Part shown: piece after piece, positions 46,726-58,060 of the stretch
Numbering within the stretch: position 1 is the stretch's first letter
Layout: each line of letters begins with the position of its first letter
DNA from: Anaeramoeba flamelloides
Taxonomy: Eukaryota; Metamonada; Anaeramoebidae
DNA length: 64,000 nt
Direction of reading: 5' to 3'
NCBI GenBank assembly: GCA_027625915.1
Contig: JANTQA010000070.1
Location: forward strand, 12,715,001-12,779,000
Notes under the pieces: model-generated
The model's input: only the letters and a program-made list of their open reading frames with translations
Told to the model about the DNA's origin: nothing
Databases searched by the model: none
Program-made: the position numbers and the translations under genes

Positions 46726-47408
46726 ATAAAATTGTTGGTTTTGAACAAGAGCGAAAGACTCGGTTAGAAAAAAGTTGAAGGATCAAAGAAAGGAAAAAAT
46801 GATTGAAAAGATTAATTAATTTATTTTTCAAGAAACGGCGTACTTGGAAATCTTAAAAACAAGAACTATACCAAACAATAAATCATTGAACTTTTAACAA
46901 AATTTGTTTTTTTGAAATTTTACAAAACCAAGAAATCAGTTGTAACATAAATTGTTTTGATTTTGTTTGCTCAAGGTATATCTTATTAAGTTCAAGAACC
47001 ATTTTGAAAATACCCTCTATTTGTTCAATTTTTGAATTCTAATTAAAAATTGTAATTAGATCTTTTTTTGAATCATTTTTTCAATAAAGATCGTGTACAA
47101 TACAGATGAACAAAAACCCAGAGGATCACCATAAAGACAATTTAATTTTCTTGAGATACATTGGTTTGGATGTTTTTTTCTTTTCTTGAAAAGGAGCACT
47201 AACCAATCAAAAATAGCTGCAATCTTTTTTCTGTTAAATACTTTTCATAAAGCGAGTCTAAATATGGAATGTTGTAAAAAATAGAGTTTTTACACTTTTC
47301 AGAGATAAATAAAGAGTTTCATTCATTTATCCAGATTTTAGTTAAAGTTAACTAAACATCGGTTTTGATTTTTAAGCTTGAATGGATTTTCAATTTAAAA
47401 TCATTTGG
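46726..47408. other. AP-1 mu upstream region
   Basis: Presumed promoter in the first few hundred bases; no motif recognised. Between 47040 and 47330 the minus strand has coding-like pieces (IPYLDSLYEKYLTEKRLQLF; LYGDPLGFCSSVLYTIFI) vaguely like a LINE reverse transcriptase, but frames do not connect. The segment 47260-47335 is inversely repeated at 48858-48925. Confidence 0.35.
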
Positions 47409-47412
47409 TTAA

Positions 47413-48710
47413 GGGAGCTGTACTGTATCAAATGGTATAGTTATTTTCAGTGAACTTGCAATAATGAGTGTTGGTTTTTGTGGGAGTTGGTTAGTAAAAA
47501 AAAATTTCTCCAATTTGAAAGGAAAAAAAATGAGAATTTAGCGATTTTTTGGAGGAAATTCAATTTTCAAAATGAGCTAGCAGAAAAAATGAAAAAAAAG
47601 GTTGGGGTAAATCGTTTTTGGGGAAAAAAAGTACCGGGCATAACGTTAGATAGTGGCTCATATTGTTTTATCAATTGTAGTTTGTATTCTTAATTGGTAA
47701 AACAGGATGAGCCACTATCTCACGTTATGCCCGGTCCGTAAACTTTAGAAAAGTGATTTTTTTTTGGAAAAAAATTGGAAAATCAAAAAGAAAATGACAA
47801 AAAAACCAATTTAACCTTAAATCCAATCAAAAAGGATTTTTTTTCACCATTTCTAACTTCCAAAATAATTCACAATTAGATCAAATTCAAGACAAAAAAT
47901 TTTCAATTTGTTCAACATTTTGCCTTTCAAAACTTTTTTTTAAAAATGAAAAAGATTGTGTTTGGCAAATCCGTAATGTGTTAAACACTGAGTTTTTGAA
48001 ATGTCTATCTTCTCCCAACAAATTTAACAATTTTTTTTTTCATTTTTTCCACATTTTTTTTTTTAAAAAAAAAATTAGTGTTGTTGGAAGTGGTTGTTTT
48101 GGAAGACTTTTGGAGAACTTAGAACAAATTCCATTCAACTTTGCAATTACAAGCATTTTTTATTCGGAGGCTTTTGGATCTTTTTAATTTTTACAAAAAC
48201 CAGAATTAAGGAAATGACAATATAACATTCAAAGTAAAAATAACCCAACCAATTGGAACAGATGATACAAATCAACTTTTCTTATTTTTTGTACACTTTT
48301 CAGTAAGATCCCAAACATTTTTTTTCTGAACAAAAATAAAAATAAAAATAAAAAAAAACCTCCTATTTTAACCTTTAATTTTTTTGTTTTCAAGTTTTAA
48401 AAAAGAATTTAGTTGAAGAAGTTAAGAAATCGTTTTTCCATTTCTTTTTGAACAATTTACCAAGGAGAATTGCCTTGAAACTTTTTTTATTATTTTTCTG
48501 AGAAACGTAAAATACCTTATTTTATTTTTTTTATTACTTTGTCAAAAATTTTCAATTTTTTATTCATTTTTCCTTGTCACACTTGGAAAAGGTGAGGGAA
48601 AATGTTTTCAAATCGAAAATTGAGGATTTCTTTTAGATCAATGTTCGATCTGGTGAGTGAAATTATTCAAGACTCTCGAACTGTAATTTATTTGATACAG
48701 TACAGCTCCC
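47413..48710. mobile_element. TTAA-flanked DNA element E3
   Basis: Ends GGGAGCTGTACTGTATCAAA and its exact inverse TTTGATACAGTACAGCTCCC, flanked by TTAA at 47409-47412 and 48711-48714; 1298 bp. Inside are several coding-like scraps in different frames (NEKDCVWQIRNVLNTEFLKC; VVGSGCFGRLLENLEQIPF; ITFKVKITQPIGTDDTNQLF), possibly the remains of a gene carried or interrupted, and a 103-bp hairpin. Confidence 0.7.
47633..47735. repeat. 103-bp hairpin inside E3
   Basis: ACCGGGCATAACG and ATAGTGGCTCAT on the left pair with ATGAGCCACTAT and CGTTATGCCCGGT on the right. The inner GTTTTATCAATT / AATTGGTAAAAC also pairs, so nearly the whole unit folds. It is markedly richer in G+C than the neighbouring DNA. 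Confidence 0.8.
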
Positions 48711-48714
48711 TTAA

Positions 48715-49505
48715 CACTAAAACTTTGTTTAAAAAAGAATTTTTATCAAAATTGAAAGATTGTTGTTCACTAAATGATTTTTTTATTAAAATATTTATTA
48801 TTCTATTAAGATAATCAGATATTATATTTACGTTTACTAAAATTTCGATAAATACAGGAACTCTTTATTCATCTCTAAAATTGTAAAAATATATTTTTTA
48901 CGACACTCATATTTACCGTAGTAGATTGTTCCATTTTGGATCTTTCAAATATTCTCGAAAATACCCAAAAATTGAAAATACTTGAAATTTTTTTAAAAAA
49001 ACTAAAAAACACTTTTTGAATAACTTTTCAGCAACTCTAATACCAATACAAACACTTTCAAGGTCAATTTAAATTTTATTGATGAATACTTTTTTTGTCT
49101 GAAAAAAAATACTTTGAAAAAATGAAAATTATGGGCAAAGTTGCCAACTATTTTTGTGTGAATAGATATGATATCTTAAATACTTTTAGTCACTCTGGTA
49201 ATTACGAAATGGTATTAATAAATTCAAGAAAATGATTTTTTAAAGTTAATTTCTAATTGTGTATCATTAAGCTTAATTTTATGAAGATATTTTTGTAATC
49301 AAAAATAACCCACTAATACTTTATCTTATCTACATTTTCCCTACCCTACACAAGTAAACCAAACTTGATTTAACACCACATCCATGAGAGAAATTTTTTT
49401 AATCAAAAGACGCAAACACAAACCTAACCTACCCCTAACCCAATACACCAGCTTACTAATCTCAACACAGTATATGCTACTTTGAAACATACCAATTTAT
49501 ATATA
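48715..49505. other. non-coding stretch with a C-rich patch
   Basis: Includes the inverted partner (48858-48925) of 47260-47335. From 49330 to 49490 the plus strand is unusually C-rich and G-poor, with CCTAACCTACCCCTAACCC near 49425-49442. No coding signal. Confidence 0.45.
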
Positions 49506-50080
49506 AACTCTTTTCCAGTCAAAGTGGCCCAGTTTTATTGAAAAAATAGAAGACTTTCTATGGTTTTAATTCACAATTCTTCTCAAAATAAATTTCCAAT
49601 TTTTAAATCAGGACTATTTTTTCTAATTTAGTTAAAATTTTTTTTTTTTTATTTTTGTTGTTTTTTTTTTAATTTTTTTTTTTTTCTTTTTTTTTTTTTA
49701 TTTTTTTTTAAAAAAAGTCAAATTATAAAAAAAAAATGTTTGAAACTTGAAATTAACTTTTATAATATTAAGGCGAAGTAATATGTTTTTTAAACAATTA
49801 AACATTTACAATTTTAAAAATCTTATTGTCAAAATTTTTTAATTATATAAAGAAATTGAGAAAAATTACACAAAAAATTCCAATGAAAGGATACCAAAAT
49901 TTTTTTTTAAATATTTTTTTTTTATTGAAATTTATTCCTGTATCCAGTTAATTCTTTTACAAATCTGAGTCCCAATCCAAAGTTTATTGGTTCTCTTATT
50001 TCGAAACAATCATATGTTTTGTTTATTCTTAAAAAAAAAGTGAATTTTTCATTTTTAGATGGGTACTTTTGAGTGAAATG

Positions 50081-50085
<5 letters not shown>
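49506..50085. mobile_element. Tc1/mariner-like element G, copy 1
   Basis: Left end AACTCTTTTCCAGTCAAAGT; right end inverse TTTCATTTCACTCAAAAGTA; TA at both borders, the right one running into a TA microsatellite. About 580 bp without transposase. Homologous to the outer parts of 59519-60701 (shared AAAGTGAATTTTT, TTGAGTGAAATG, TTATTGAAAAAATAGAA). Confidence 0.62.

Positions 50086-50125
<40 letters not shown>
50083..50125. repeat. (AT)n microsatellite
   Basis: About 21 AT units lying between elements G and H; probably expanded from their TA target duplications. Confidence 0.95.
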
Positions 50126-50139
<14 letters not shown>

Positions 50140-50835
50140 CTTTTTCAAATAAAAGTGCACAAAATATTTCAAGAATTATTCATAAATGAATCAAATTAAT
50201 TGTAGTATCATTCTAAAATCTAAGAAACGCCTTAAAACATAAAAAAACACCCAACTGATTCTTTAAAACTCATTAAAACAAAACAATAAAAATTAAAATT
50301 CAATATTTTAAAAATTGGTGTGCCCTTTTATTTGAAATAAGAAATCTTGTTTTGTAAATTGTAAAGAAAACAAATATAAACCCAATAAAAACCTTTGAAC
50401 AAGGCGAATTGAGAAAAAGTTCTCAACATTTTATTGATAATTCTTTATACGTCAAACTTTTGTTCTTTAAAGTCTCATTTTCAAGATAAATCCACAATTC
50501 ATCTGGTATTTTGTTGGAATGTTTTTTCTTTATTTCTCTTTTCTTTGTTCCATACATCAAGCCAATAATGGTCTTTCTCAATTCCTATTTCTAGCTCATT
50601 CGAAATCAAACTTAAACTTTTTTCAGTTTTATACACTGGTAGATTATTTCCAAATTGGTTTCTTCTTATCTTGTTTTTTTCATTTTCCAACTGTTCAATA
50701 TCCAAAAATAAAAAAAGCAAAAAATGAAAAAATGAAAAAATGAATAATTAAAATGAAAATAACCATAAGTAATTATCTTATTAACAATCAAATTCGATGG
50801 TATTGACGATTTGAGAGGTGTGCGCTTTTGTTTGA

Positions 50836-50844
<9 letters not shown>
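50126..50844. mobile_element. Tc1/mariner-like element H with possible transposase fragment
   Basis: Inverted ends AACTCTTTTTCAAATAAAAG and, from the right, AACTATTTTTCAAACAAAAG, with TA outside each (50124-50125, 50845-50846). On the minus strand, 50440-50720 encodes LISNELEIGIEKDHYWLDVW and, after a frame change, IPDELWIYLENETLKNKSLT, reminiscent of the helix-turn-helix start of Tc1/mariner transposases. An extra internal copy of the end (TGTGCCCTTTTATTTGAAAT) lies at 50319. Confidence 0.5.
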
Positions 50845-50881
<37 letters not shown>

Positions 50882-52682
50882 AATTACCTAAAAGTACAAA
50901 TGTACTCAAATTTTATCAATAGGGGACCAACTAAAAACTCTTCATAGATGTTAAGGAAGAAAAGTTAAAAAAAAAAAAATATTTCTAAGTAAAATTCTTT
51001 TTTTAATCATAAAACTTTATCTCTGAACGCCCAGGGTTTTGAAAAATTCTTTAAAAAGTGTTTTTAAAATGTTAAAAAATGTCCAAGTTTTTTTTTTTCA
51101 GGAATTTTCCGGAATATGTCAAACATCATTCTATTTTTTCATTATGGGAATTCTGAAAATAATTGCATTGGGTTAGTCATTTTGAGAAAGAGATATTCAG
51201 TTAATTCCTAAATATAAGGCAAATTAAAACCTAGAAAAATATAAATTGATGGACTTAGTATTATATATCAAAGAAATAAAATTGATATCAAAAATAAATA
51301 TGTTTCATAAAATTATTTGTATATAATTTTTTTACAAGTTATTTTATCATATAATTTAAATGTTACTTTTGGTAAAAAAAAATTTTTCATTTTATTTTAT
51401 TTTTAACTTTGCAGGAATGTAGAAACTTTAAAGTTTCAATATAATTTTAATACATTATCCCCTATTCTAATATTGGTAATTATTCTGAAATTTTCACCTC
51501 ACCAGTTACAAAATATTTAATATTCATTTTTTACCAAAATGAAAATATAGCAATTCCTTCATCTTCAAAAGGAATTTATTAATCTATTAGGTATTTTTCA
51601 GAACCCATTGGATTTTTTTTTTTTTTTATTTATTTATCAAATGAGTTCTTTCTACAAAAATAATATGATAATTTTCTCACTTTGTGGAATTTAATGGGTA
51701 AACTGAATTTACCCTGAATAAAATTTTCTATTCAATTTCGACCGTTTGGAAAAATTTTGTTGTTTTCTTTAAGGGGTAAATTTTTGGTATGTTTCTTCTT
51801 TAGAATAGGATGATCAGTAAAGTATATACTTTTTTTTATTAAAGTCAAACATGATTATTCTCTCATTTCCAACCTTAAGCGTTTCCCCCATTAGGCAATT
51901 AATTTCCCACTACCTTTCAAATATTCGAAAACAAAATCAATATTTAAAGTGTGCTGTTGTTATAATTATTGTTGATTATGAGTTTCTTAGATTATTTTTA
52001 GTTACTCTATTTGAAAATTTATTTTCTTTTTGTTTTTTTACATTTGTTAAAAATTTCTTTGTTTTTTAAAAAAAGTTTTTAAATTTGACTAATAAATTTA
52101 AAAATCAAATTTAAGTTAAATAAAAGACTCAAAATGATTTATTCTAAGATAAAATTAACTTTGTATAAGAAAAATGAATTCTTTCAGATATCTAAGAATA
52201 AAAATTGTTGGATTTTTTTTTTGAGATTGGTGACTTGAATTATGATTACAATAAATATCCTTTATTTAACATTTTGAATAACCAAAAGAATGAACATTTT
52301 TATTTGTATAATTTGAATAGTATTTGGGATAATATCATCAAATCAAAAATAAAATTTAATCAAATTTGATTCATTATGAAAGAATTTTCCAAAATTATCA
52401 ATATAGGTACAATTAAGAATTACAGAGTGTATTAAATTGAATTAAATTGATTTGATACTGAAAGAAAACTTTTTTTTTCAAATTGAAGAAATTTAAACAT
52501 TTTAGAATATACAAAAAAGAAAAGTTGTATTTTTTTCTTTTTTTCTTTGATGATTTTAATTTTTGAAATTGAAATCGAGAAATTTTTTTTCTTTTTTGGA
52601 TTTTTGAGAAATGAGATCATATGAAATTGTTTTTTGTTATTTGAATTTTTATTTTAGAGAAACTTATGAGACTTTTTTTTAA
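50845..52682. other. non-coding stretch
   Basis: An AT/GT microsatellite at about 50846-50881 opens it. No gene-like frame follows. Positions 52440-52640 are homologous to 55545-55760 (ACTGAAAGAAAACT...; GATCATATGAAA). Confidence 0.45.
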
Positions 52683-52825
52683 AATTTACATTTTTTGGTT
52701 TGAGGTTCTATGAGTTTTTTTTTTTTGTTATTTGCATTTTTTCAGCAAAAGATCCTTTGAAATTTATTATATTATTTATATTTTTTTTGTCATTTGTATA
52801 AAAGATACTTTGAAATTTTTTTTAA
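52683..52825 (+). repeat. direct duplication, copy 1
   Basis: TTTTTTGGTTTGAGGTTCTA through TTCAGCAAAAG.TCCT.TGAA to AAAGA.ACTTTGAAATTT recurs about 430 bp downstream. Confidence 0.65.
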
Positions 52826-53111
52826 ATTTGTTTGAATTTTTTCAATTTCTTAGATTGGGATACTTTGAAATGGTTTTTGTTTCTGTATTTAAAAATATAA
52901 AACAAGAAAAGATATTATTTTTTTTTATAAACTGGCTTTTTTTGAAATTAAGTATTCAGTTCAACTATTTTTTGTTAATTTTATTTTTTGTAACTGAGAT
53001 CAGGTATTTTTTATTAATTCATTCTTTGTAATTTAGATCATATTGTATATTTATTTTTATTGATATTTGATTATTTCCCATTTATTCCCTTTACAATTTT
53101 TTTTCTTATAT

Positions 53112-53255
53112 TATTTAGAATTTTTTGGTTTGAGGTTCTATGAATTTTTTTTTTTTGTTCATTGGATTTTTTTCAGCAAAAGCTCCTCTGAAATTTATTA
53201 TATTATTTACATTTTTTTAACATTTGTACCAAAAGAGATCGTTTGAAATTTTTTT
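53112..53255 (+). repeat. direct duplication, copy 2
   Basis: Counterpart of 52683-52825, sharing GGTTTGAGGTTCTATGA and TGAAATTTATTATATTATTT. Confidence 0.65.
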
Positions 53256-53594
53256 TTTAATTTCTTTTCAAGTACAAGAAGATCATTCGACAAAACTACT
53301 TTTAGAGTGTGTTATTTCCTCGGGTCTGGAGCAAATTCATGGTAATTGACGAGACACTTTGATGAAAAAATAAAAAAAAACAAACAAAAAAAATTAAATA
53401 GTCATTTTAAAAAAGTGTTTGATATATTATTCTAAATGCCCTTTTTTAAACTGTTTTCGGGTATACATTTTCAAAGTTTTGCAATTACTTTTTGAAATGA
53501 CTTTACAGAAATCAGACTTGATTTAAAATAAAATTTTAGTATGGTTAATAGTTTATTTAATGATGAATAATTGGTTTAATGGCTATTGATTGAT

Positions 53595-54547
53595 TTAAAA
53601 AATATCTTCACCAAGATCTGCTGCTTCGTTCACAACTTTAGAAACGCCAAATCGTTTAAATCTTGAAGGTATTGTGTTAGCTGAGGTCATATAATCACCG
53701 TCACTATCTGTACCAATCCAAGCAACAAATACTTTTAAATCTCTTGCGTTTGATTTGCAATCGTCGTAATCCTCTAAAGACAAGGAACAAAAGTCGTCGA
53801 TTGCGTTTTCATCGGGGCAATCGCTTTTGTCAATTGAGTCGTCCCAAAAGATTTTGTCGATTTTGCCTTCATCGAGCTTGACGATAACGGTATAATAGCC
53901 AACAAACCTCTTGTCTTTTGAATAATGTACAAATGTTGATCGCTCATCTTCATTCACTCCTACACTAATTGTCACGTTTTCGTTTTCACCATAAGTACAC
54001 CCGACTTTAGAGGAATTTAATTTATTTGAGAGAAAATTTCAAATTTTTTTTTTTTTTATTTTATTTTTAGTTTTTGTTTTTTGTTTTTAGTTTTTGTTTT
54101 TAGTTTTTTTTTCGAATAAGATATTTTTAGAAAAAGATTTGTTGTGTTTTGTTGGTTTTTTTTTTCAATTGTTGATCCATTTTCTTTTTTGTTTTTTTTT
54201 TTTTGTTTTTTATTTTTTTGTACTGTTTCTTTTTTTTTTTTGTTATTATACTGCTTCTGGTTGTTTGAGTTTTTTTTTAATTTTTGAATAAATAAAAAAC
54301 AAAAGCAATCAGATTACTTACACTCATTGATTCGAAGAACTGTAAAATCGTCGACTGTTGGATAAAAAGTTCCTCTTTTGTTTGTTCCATCAGGATCGTT
54401 GATATAAACGAAGATTATCGAATCATCATCTCTTTTAAATGAAGTTTTTGAATATAGTGTGTTATGACAAACGTCTTCACTGCAATAACTAAAACACAAA
54501 ATTGGCAGAACAGCAAATAAAATAAAAGTAATTTGAAGAATTTTCAT
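53595..54547 (-). CDS. secreted protein of unknown family
   Basis: Exons 54547-54322 and 54004-53595, joined across a 317-nt intron with a strong donor (GAGT/GTAAGT) and acceptor TAAAG, give 211 aa in one frame. The start MKILQITFILFAVLPILCFS is a signal peptide followed by YCSEDVC. The mature part is acidic and has about seven cysteines (HN..., FGCTYGENE, KSDCPDEN, DDFCSL, YDDCKSN), no membrane anchor and few low-complexity residues. Text such as DDDSIIFVYINDPDG and FVAWIGTDSDGDY suggests a compact beta-rich extracellular fold. I do not recognise the family. The 126-aa and 77-aa frames seen separately are its two exons. Confidence 0.8.
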
Positions 54548-55136
54548 TTCCTTGGTTTTTGAAATATTGAATAAACAAATTTTAAAAAAATGATTTTTTC
54601 ATAAATCAATAAATCTCTAAAGTTTACTATTTTTTGACATTACACTGTCTCAGTATTCTTTCATAAACTAAATTTTGACTCACGAGAATAATTCTATTTT
54701 GGAAAATCTACCAGACACGTAGAACGTAGAAACTTGCAACGAAAAAAAAATATCAAATCTATTTTAAGCATTACAACGAGTCTTTTTGTAGAATAAAATT
54801 CATCAGGTTTTTGGATCTAGAAAAATGCAATAAAAATTTAGAGTTTTTACATTTTCTCTGAAGTGAAATTTTATATTTCGGTTTATTTTGTCAAAGAATT
54901 GAAAATAATATCAAGATTTTTGACAAGTAAAGTTGTTGTAATAAAGTCTGATTAAAAATGGTTTAAAGGGTGACCTAAAATTAGGGTTATATAGTTTCGT
55001 TGACTATTTTGATAATATTTCTGAAAACTTTTTTGAAACATATTTTTTACAGTGAACTAGCATAATAATTATCAAACAGTGACTTTTTTCGTGACAAAAA
55101 ATTAATGCTGTACAAGTACATTTTTTTTAAATCTTT
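54548..55136. other. upstream region of the secreted-protein gene
   Basis: Presumed promoter; no clear motif and no ORF. Ends at element E5. Confidence 0.45.
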
Positions 55137-56724
55137 TTAAGGGCCAAGTTCTTCAGGGGAAAAATAATTTATTGAAATATAAAATAATTTTGTAAATATT
55201 TTTAGGAAAACCCTAATACTAATCCAAAACCATCTAACATATGAAGCGTAACTTATTTCCAAATACCAACAATCTAAAAAAAGGAAATTTTTAGAAACAA
55301 GAGCCAAAATTTGACACTCAATTCCCCATTAAAATTGTTGTTGAATTATTTTTTTGAATACAATTGTGTAAGTTTCGAAGTGCCACTCTTGATCACATTT
55401 TGAGTCCGAATATTTCTTTTTAAAGTTTTTTTTATCTAAAAAAGTGTATATTTTTATCGTAAGAATATTAACTAAATCCTTACTTTCTGAAATACAGTTT
55501 GTTATAAAACTTATAATAAACGATAATAAATCATATTAAATTCGTTTTTTTACTGAAAGAAAACTATTTGTTTCGAATTAAATAAATTTAACTATTTTGG
55601 AAATATCAAACAAGAAAACTTTTATGTTTTTTTTTTCAAATTTGAAACTTTGGAATTGATTTATTTTAAACATTTTTTTTTAATTGAATTTTTTAAGAAT
55701 TTAGAATTATTTTGAAATTTTGTTATTATTTTTTTACTTATGATCATATGAAAATTATTTTTACCAAGAGTGACAAATTAGACGAAATTTTCATTAGAAT
55801 GGAAAAACGAATAACTTTATTTTAAAATTTTTTATAAAAATCTAACTTCCTTTAGAATTATTAGTTTTTATTGAAGTTGGGTTTAACTGTTTTTTACTAA
55901 ATAAGTAAATTTTTTAATCTAAATTATAAAAATTATCTTAATTATGATTCAGAAAATATTTAATAACCAACTGGCTAACATTTATAATAATACTATTCAA
56001 TAAATAAAAAAAATTATTTTTATTTATCCATAAAAAAGGAAATTAGGGGATAGGTTTAAATTAAACGATAAACCAATTTCTAGAAATCAAATCTTAACAA
56101 GGTTATTTCTAAAATTACCATACTTGTTAATTGAACCTTATTGTGAGTTTTATTCACAAAATTCCATTTTCAGTTTCGGAAAAAATATAATACTCACATT
56201 TAAGTATTAAATTTCTTAAATAATTATGAAATCAAATCAAACAAGATTATGAAAATGGAAACTATTAAACATATATTATAATGATTGATATAGCAATAGT
56301 TTTGATTTAATCAATTTTAAATAATTAGAAAAATAATAAAAAAAATTTAAATACATAAAATCATTCAAATATTTTTATTTAAATATTATCAAGGAAAAGA
56401 ATTGGGTTTATTCCAAGGATTTCCGTCTTCTCTCATTCAATTTGTTCTAATTCCAATTGTATTCTATTGGAAATTATCCAATTAACAAATCATTATCAAA
56501 TGTTTGTAGATGATTTAATTTTAATCATTGAAGGAATTAAAAATTATTTAAATCAAAAATTAAATTTAATAAACAAAATTATTATCAAATTTGATTTAAA
56601 ACCTAATAAAGGTAAAAGATTTATATCAAAAGATTATGAAAAACAAACAAATATTTAGGTATTTATTTAGAAATAATCTCACAGATAGTCTATAATTTTA
56701 AAAAAAAAATAAAAGGAACGTTTA

Positions 56725-56919
56725 AAGCCAGTTTCACTTTTAAGGCACAAACTATCAACGAAATTTAAGGCACAATAAAAAACTCAAATTAAAGCAAAAA
56801 ATTCAAATTCTAGTAAAATAAATTGTAAAAAAAAAATTCCAAATTTTGTACCTTAATTTGAGATTTTTTTGTGCTTTAAATTTTGTTGGAAGTTTATGTC
56901 TTAAAAGTGAAACTGACTT
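56725..56919. mobile_element. palindromic MITE 'CAGTC', copy 4
   Basis: 195 bp with weathered outer ends (AAGCCAGTTTCAC left, GTGAAACTGACTT right), TA at 56723-56724 and 56920-56921. Inserted in the LINE fragment. Confidence 0.8.
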
Positions 56920-57329
56920 TAATGCCAAAAAAAATATTTAATTACAATTCTCTAAATAATAACTTATATATAAAAATATTTAAATCTTATTTACTAAGTC
57001 AATTAAATTATGACTTAGAAATATTTTATTGTGAAATAAAAAAATTAAATTATTTATATTCTTGGATTAATAAATGTATTAGTGGAATATGTAATGATAA
57101 ACAGAAACAGGCCCATTAAAATTTATAAAACAGAATTTAAAATTGAAAATATGATGATTTGGGTTAAAAAAAAATTAAAAAAAAATATTTCTTCCTTGTT
57201 TGGAAAAATAAATAAAATTTAATTAAGAAATAAATAACAAAATCAACTATGATTCAAAAGATTTAATAGGGTTGAAAAAGAAGAATTTAAAGTATTCATA
57301 TTATGAATGACTGAATCCAAAGAGCAAAA

Positions 57330-58060
57330 AATGTCGTTAGGTTGAGTTTATTTTTTTAAAATCTATTGATTTTATAAATAAACAGAAAAATCAAGAAAAT
57401 AACCATTAGGTTTTCCAAAATTGAAAAAATAGAGTTTAATCAAAGATTTTATTCTATTCTTTTTAATTTTGTAAAACCGCCTATAGTTTTTTTTTATTTT
57501 AGAAATTAAAATAAAATTTCAAAAATTTTCGTTTTATTTCTACAAGTAGAAAAAAAAGCTAAATTTGGAATTTTAAAATTGACTATTTATTTGGAAAATC
57601 TATTGATTTCAGTTATTTTTTCTTGAGTTTTCTGTATATTTAGAAAATCAATAGATTTTCTTTACAGTCAGTTTCACTTTTAAGACTCAAACTTTTTACG
57701 AAATTTAAGGCACACTAAAAATCTCAAATTAAAGCACAAAATTTTGAATTTTTTTTTTAAAATTTATTTTTACTAGAATTTGAATTTTGTGCCTTAATTT
57801 GAGATTTTTATTGTACCTTAAATTTCGATGAAAGTTTGTGCCTTATTAGTAAAACTGACTGTAGGTTTTTTTTACTTTTCGAAATAAACCGAAAATTTAT
57901 TTAAATTTTCTGTTTATTTCAAAAAGTAAAAAAAAAAAAAAAAAAAAATAGAAAACTTCACAAATAAAACAAAAACTCTCAAATAACATATACACCCTAA
58001 TGCACTCTATAGTACTCTAGAACACTCTAAATAACATTTCACAATTATAAATTATCAAAA
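57330..58060. repeat. foldback array FB, copy 3
   Basis: Same modules as 16047-16553: GTCGTTAGGTTGAG, TCTATTGATTTTATAAATAA, an HP hairpin (57408-57480), TAGAAAATCAATAGATTTTC and GGTTTTTTTTACTTTTCGAA. It interrupts a LINE copy, as in the 16-kb region. Confidence 0.6.
57665..57861. mobile_element. palindromic MITE 'CAGTC', copy 5
   Basis: 197 bp with TA at 57663-57664 and 57862-57863. It sits inside a foldback module; the uninterrupted module (AATAGATTTTTGTTAGGTTT) is at about 16202-16221, which confirms the TA site. Confidence 0.86.

Noticed and set aside
47040-47330. Possible extra LINE reverse-transcriptase fragment upstream of AP-1 mu
   Set aside because: The match to reverse-transcriptase motifs is weak and frames do not connect; left as a remark only.
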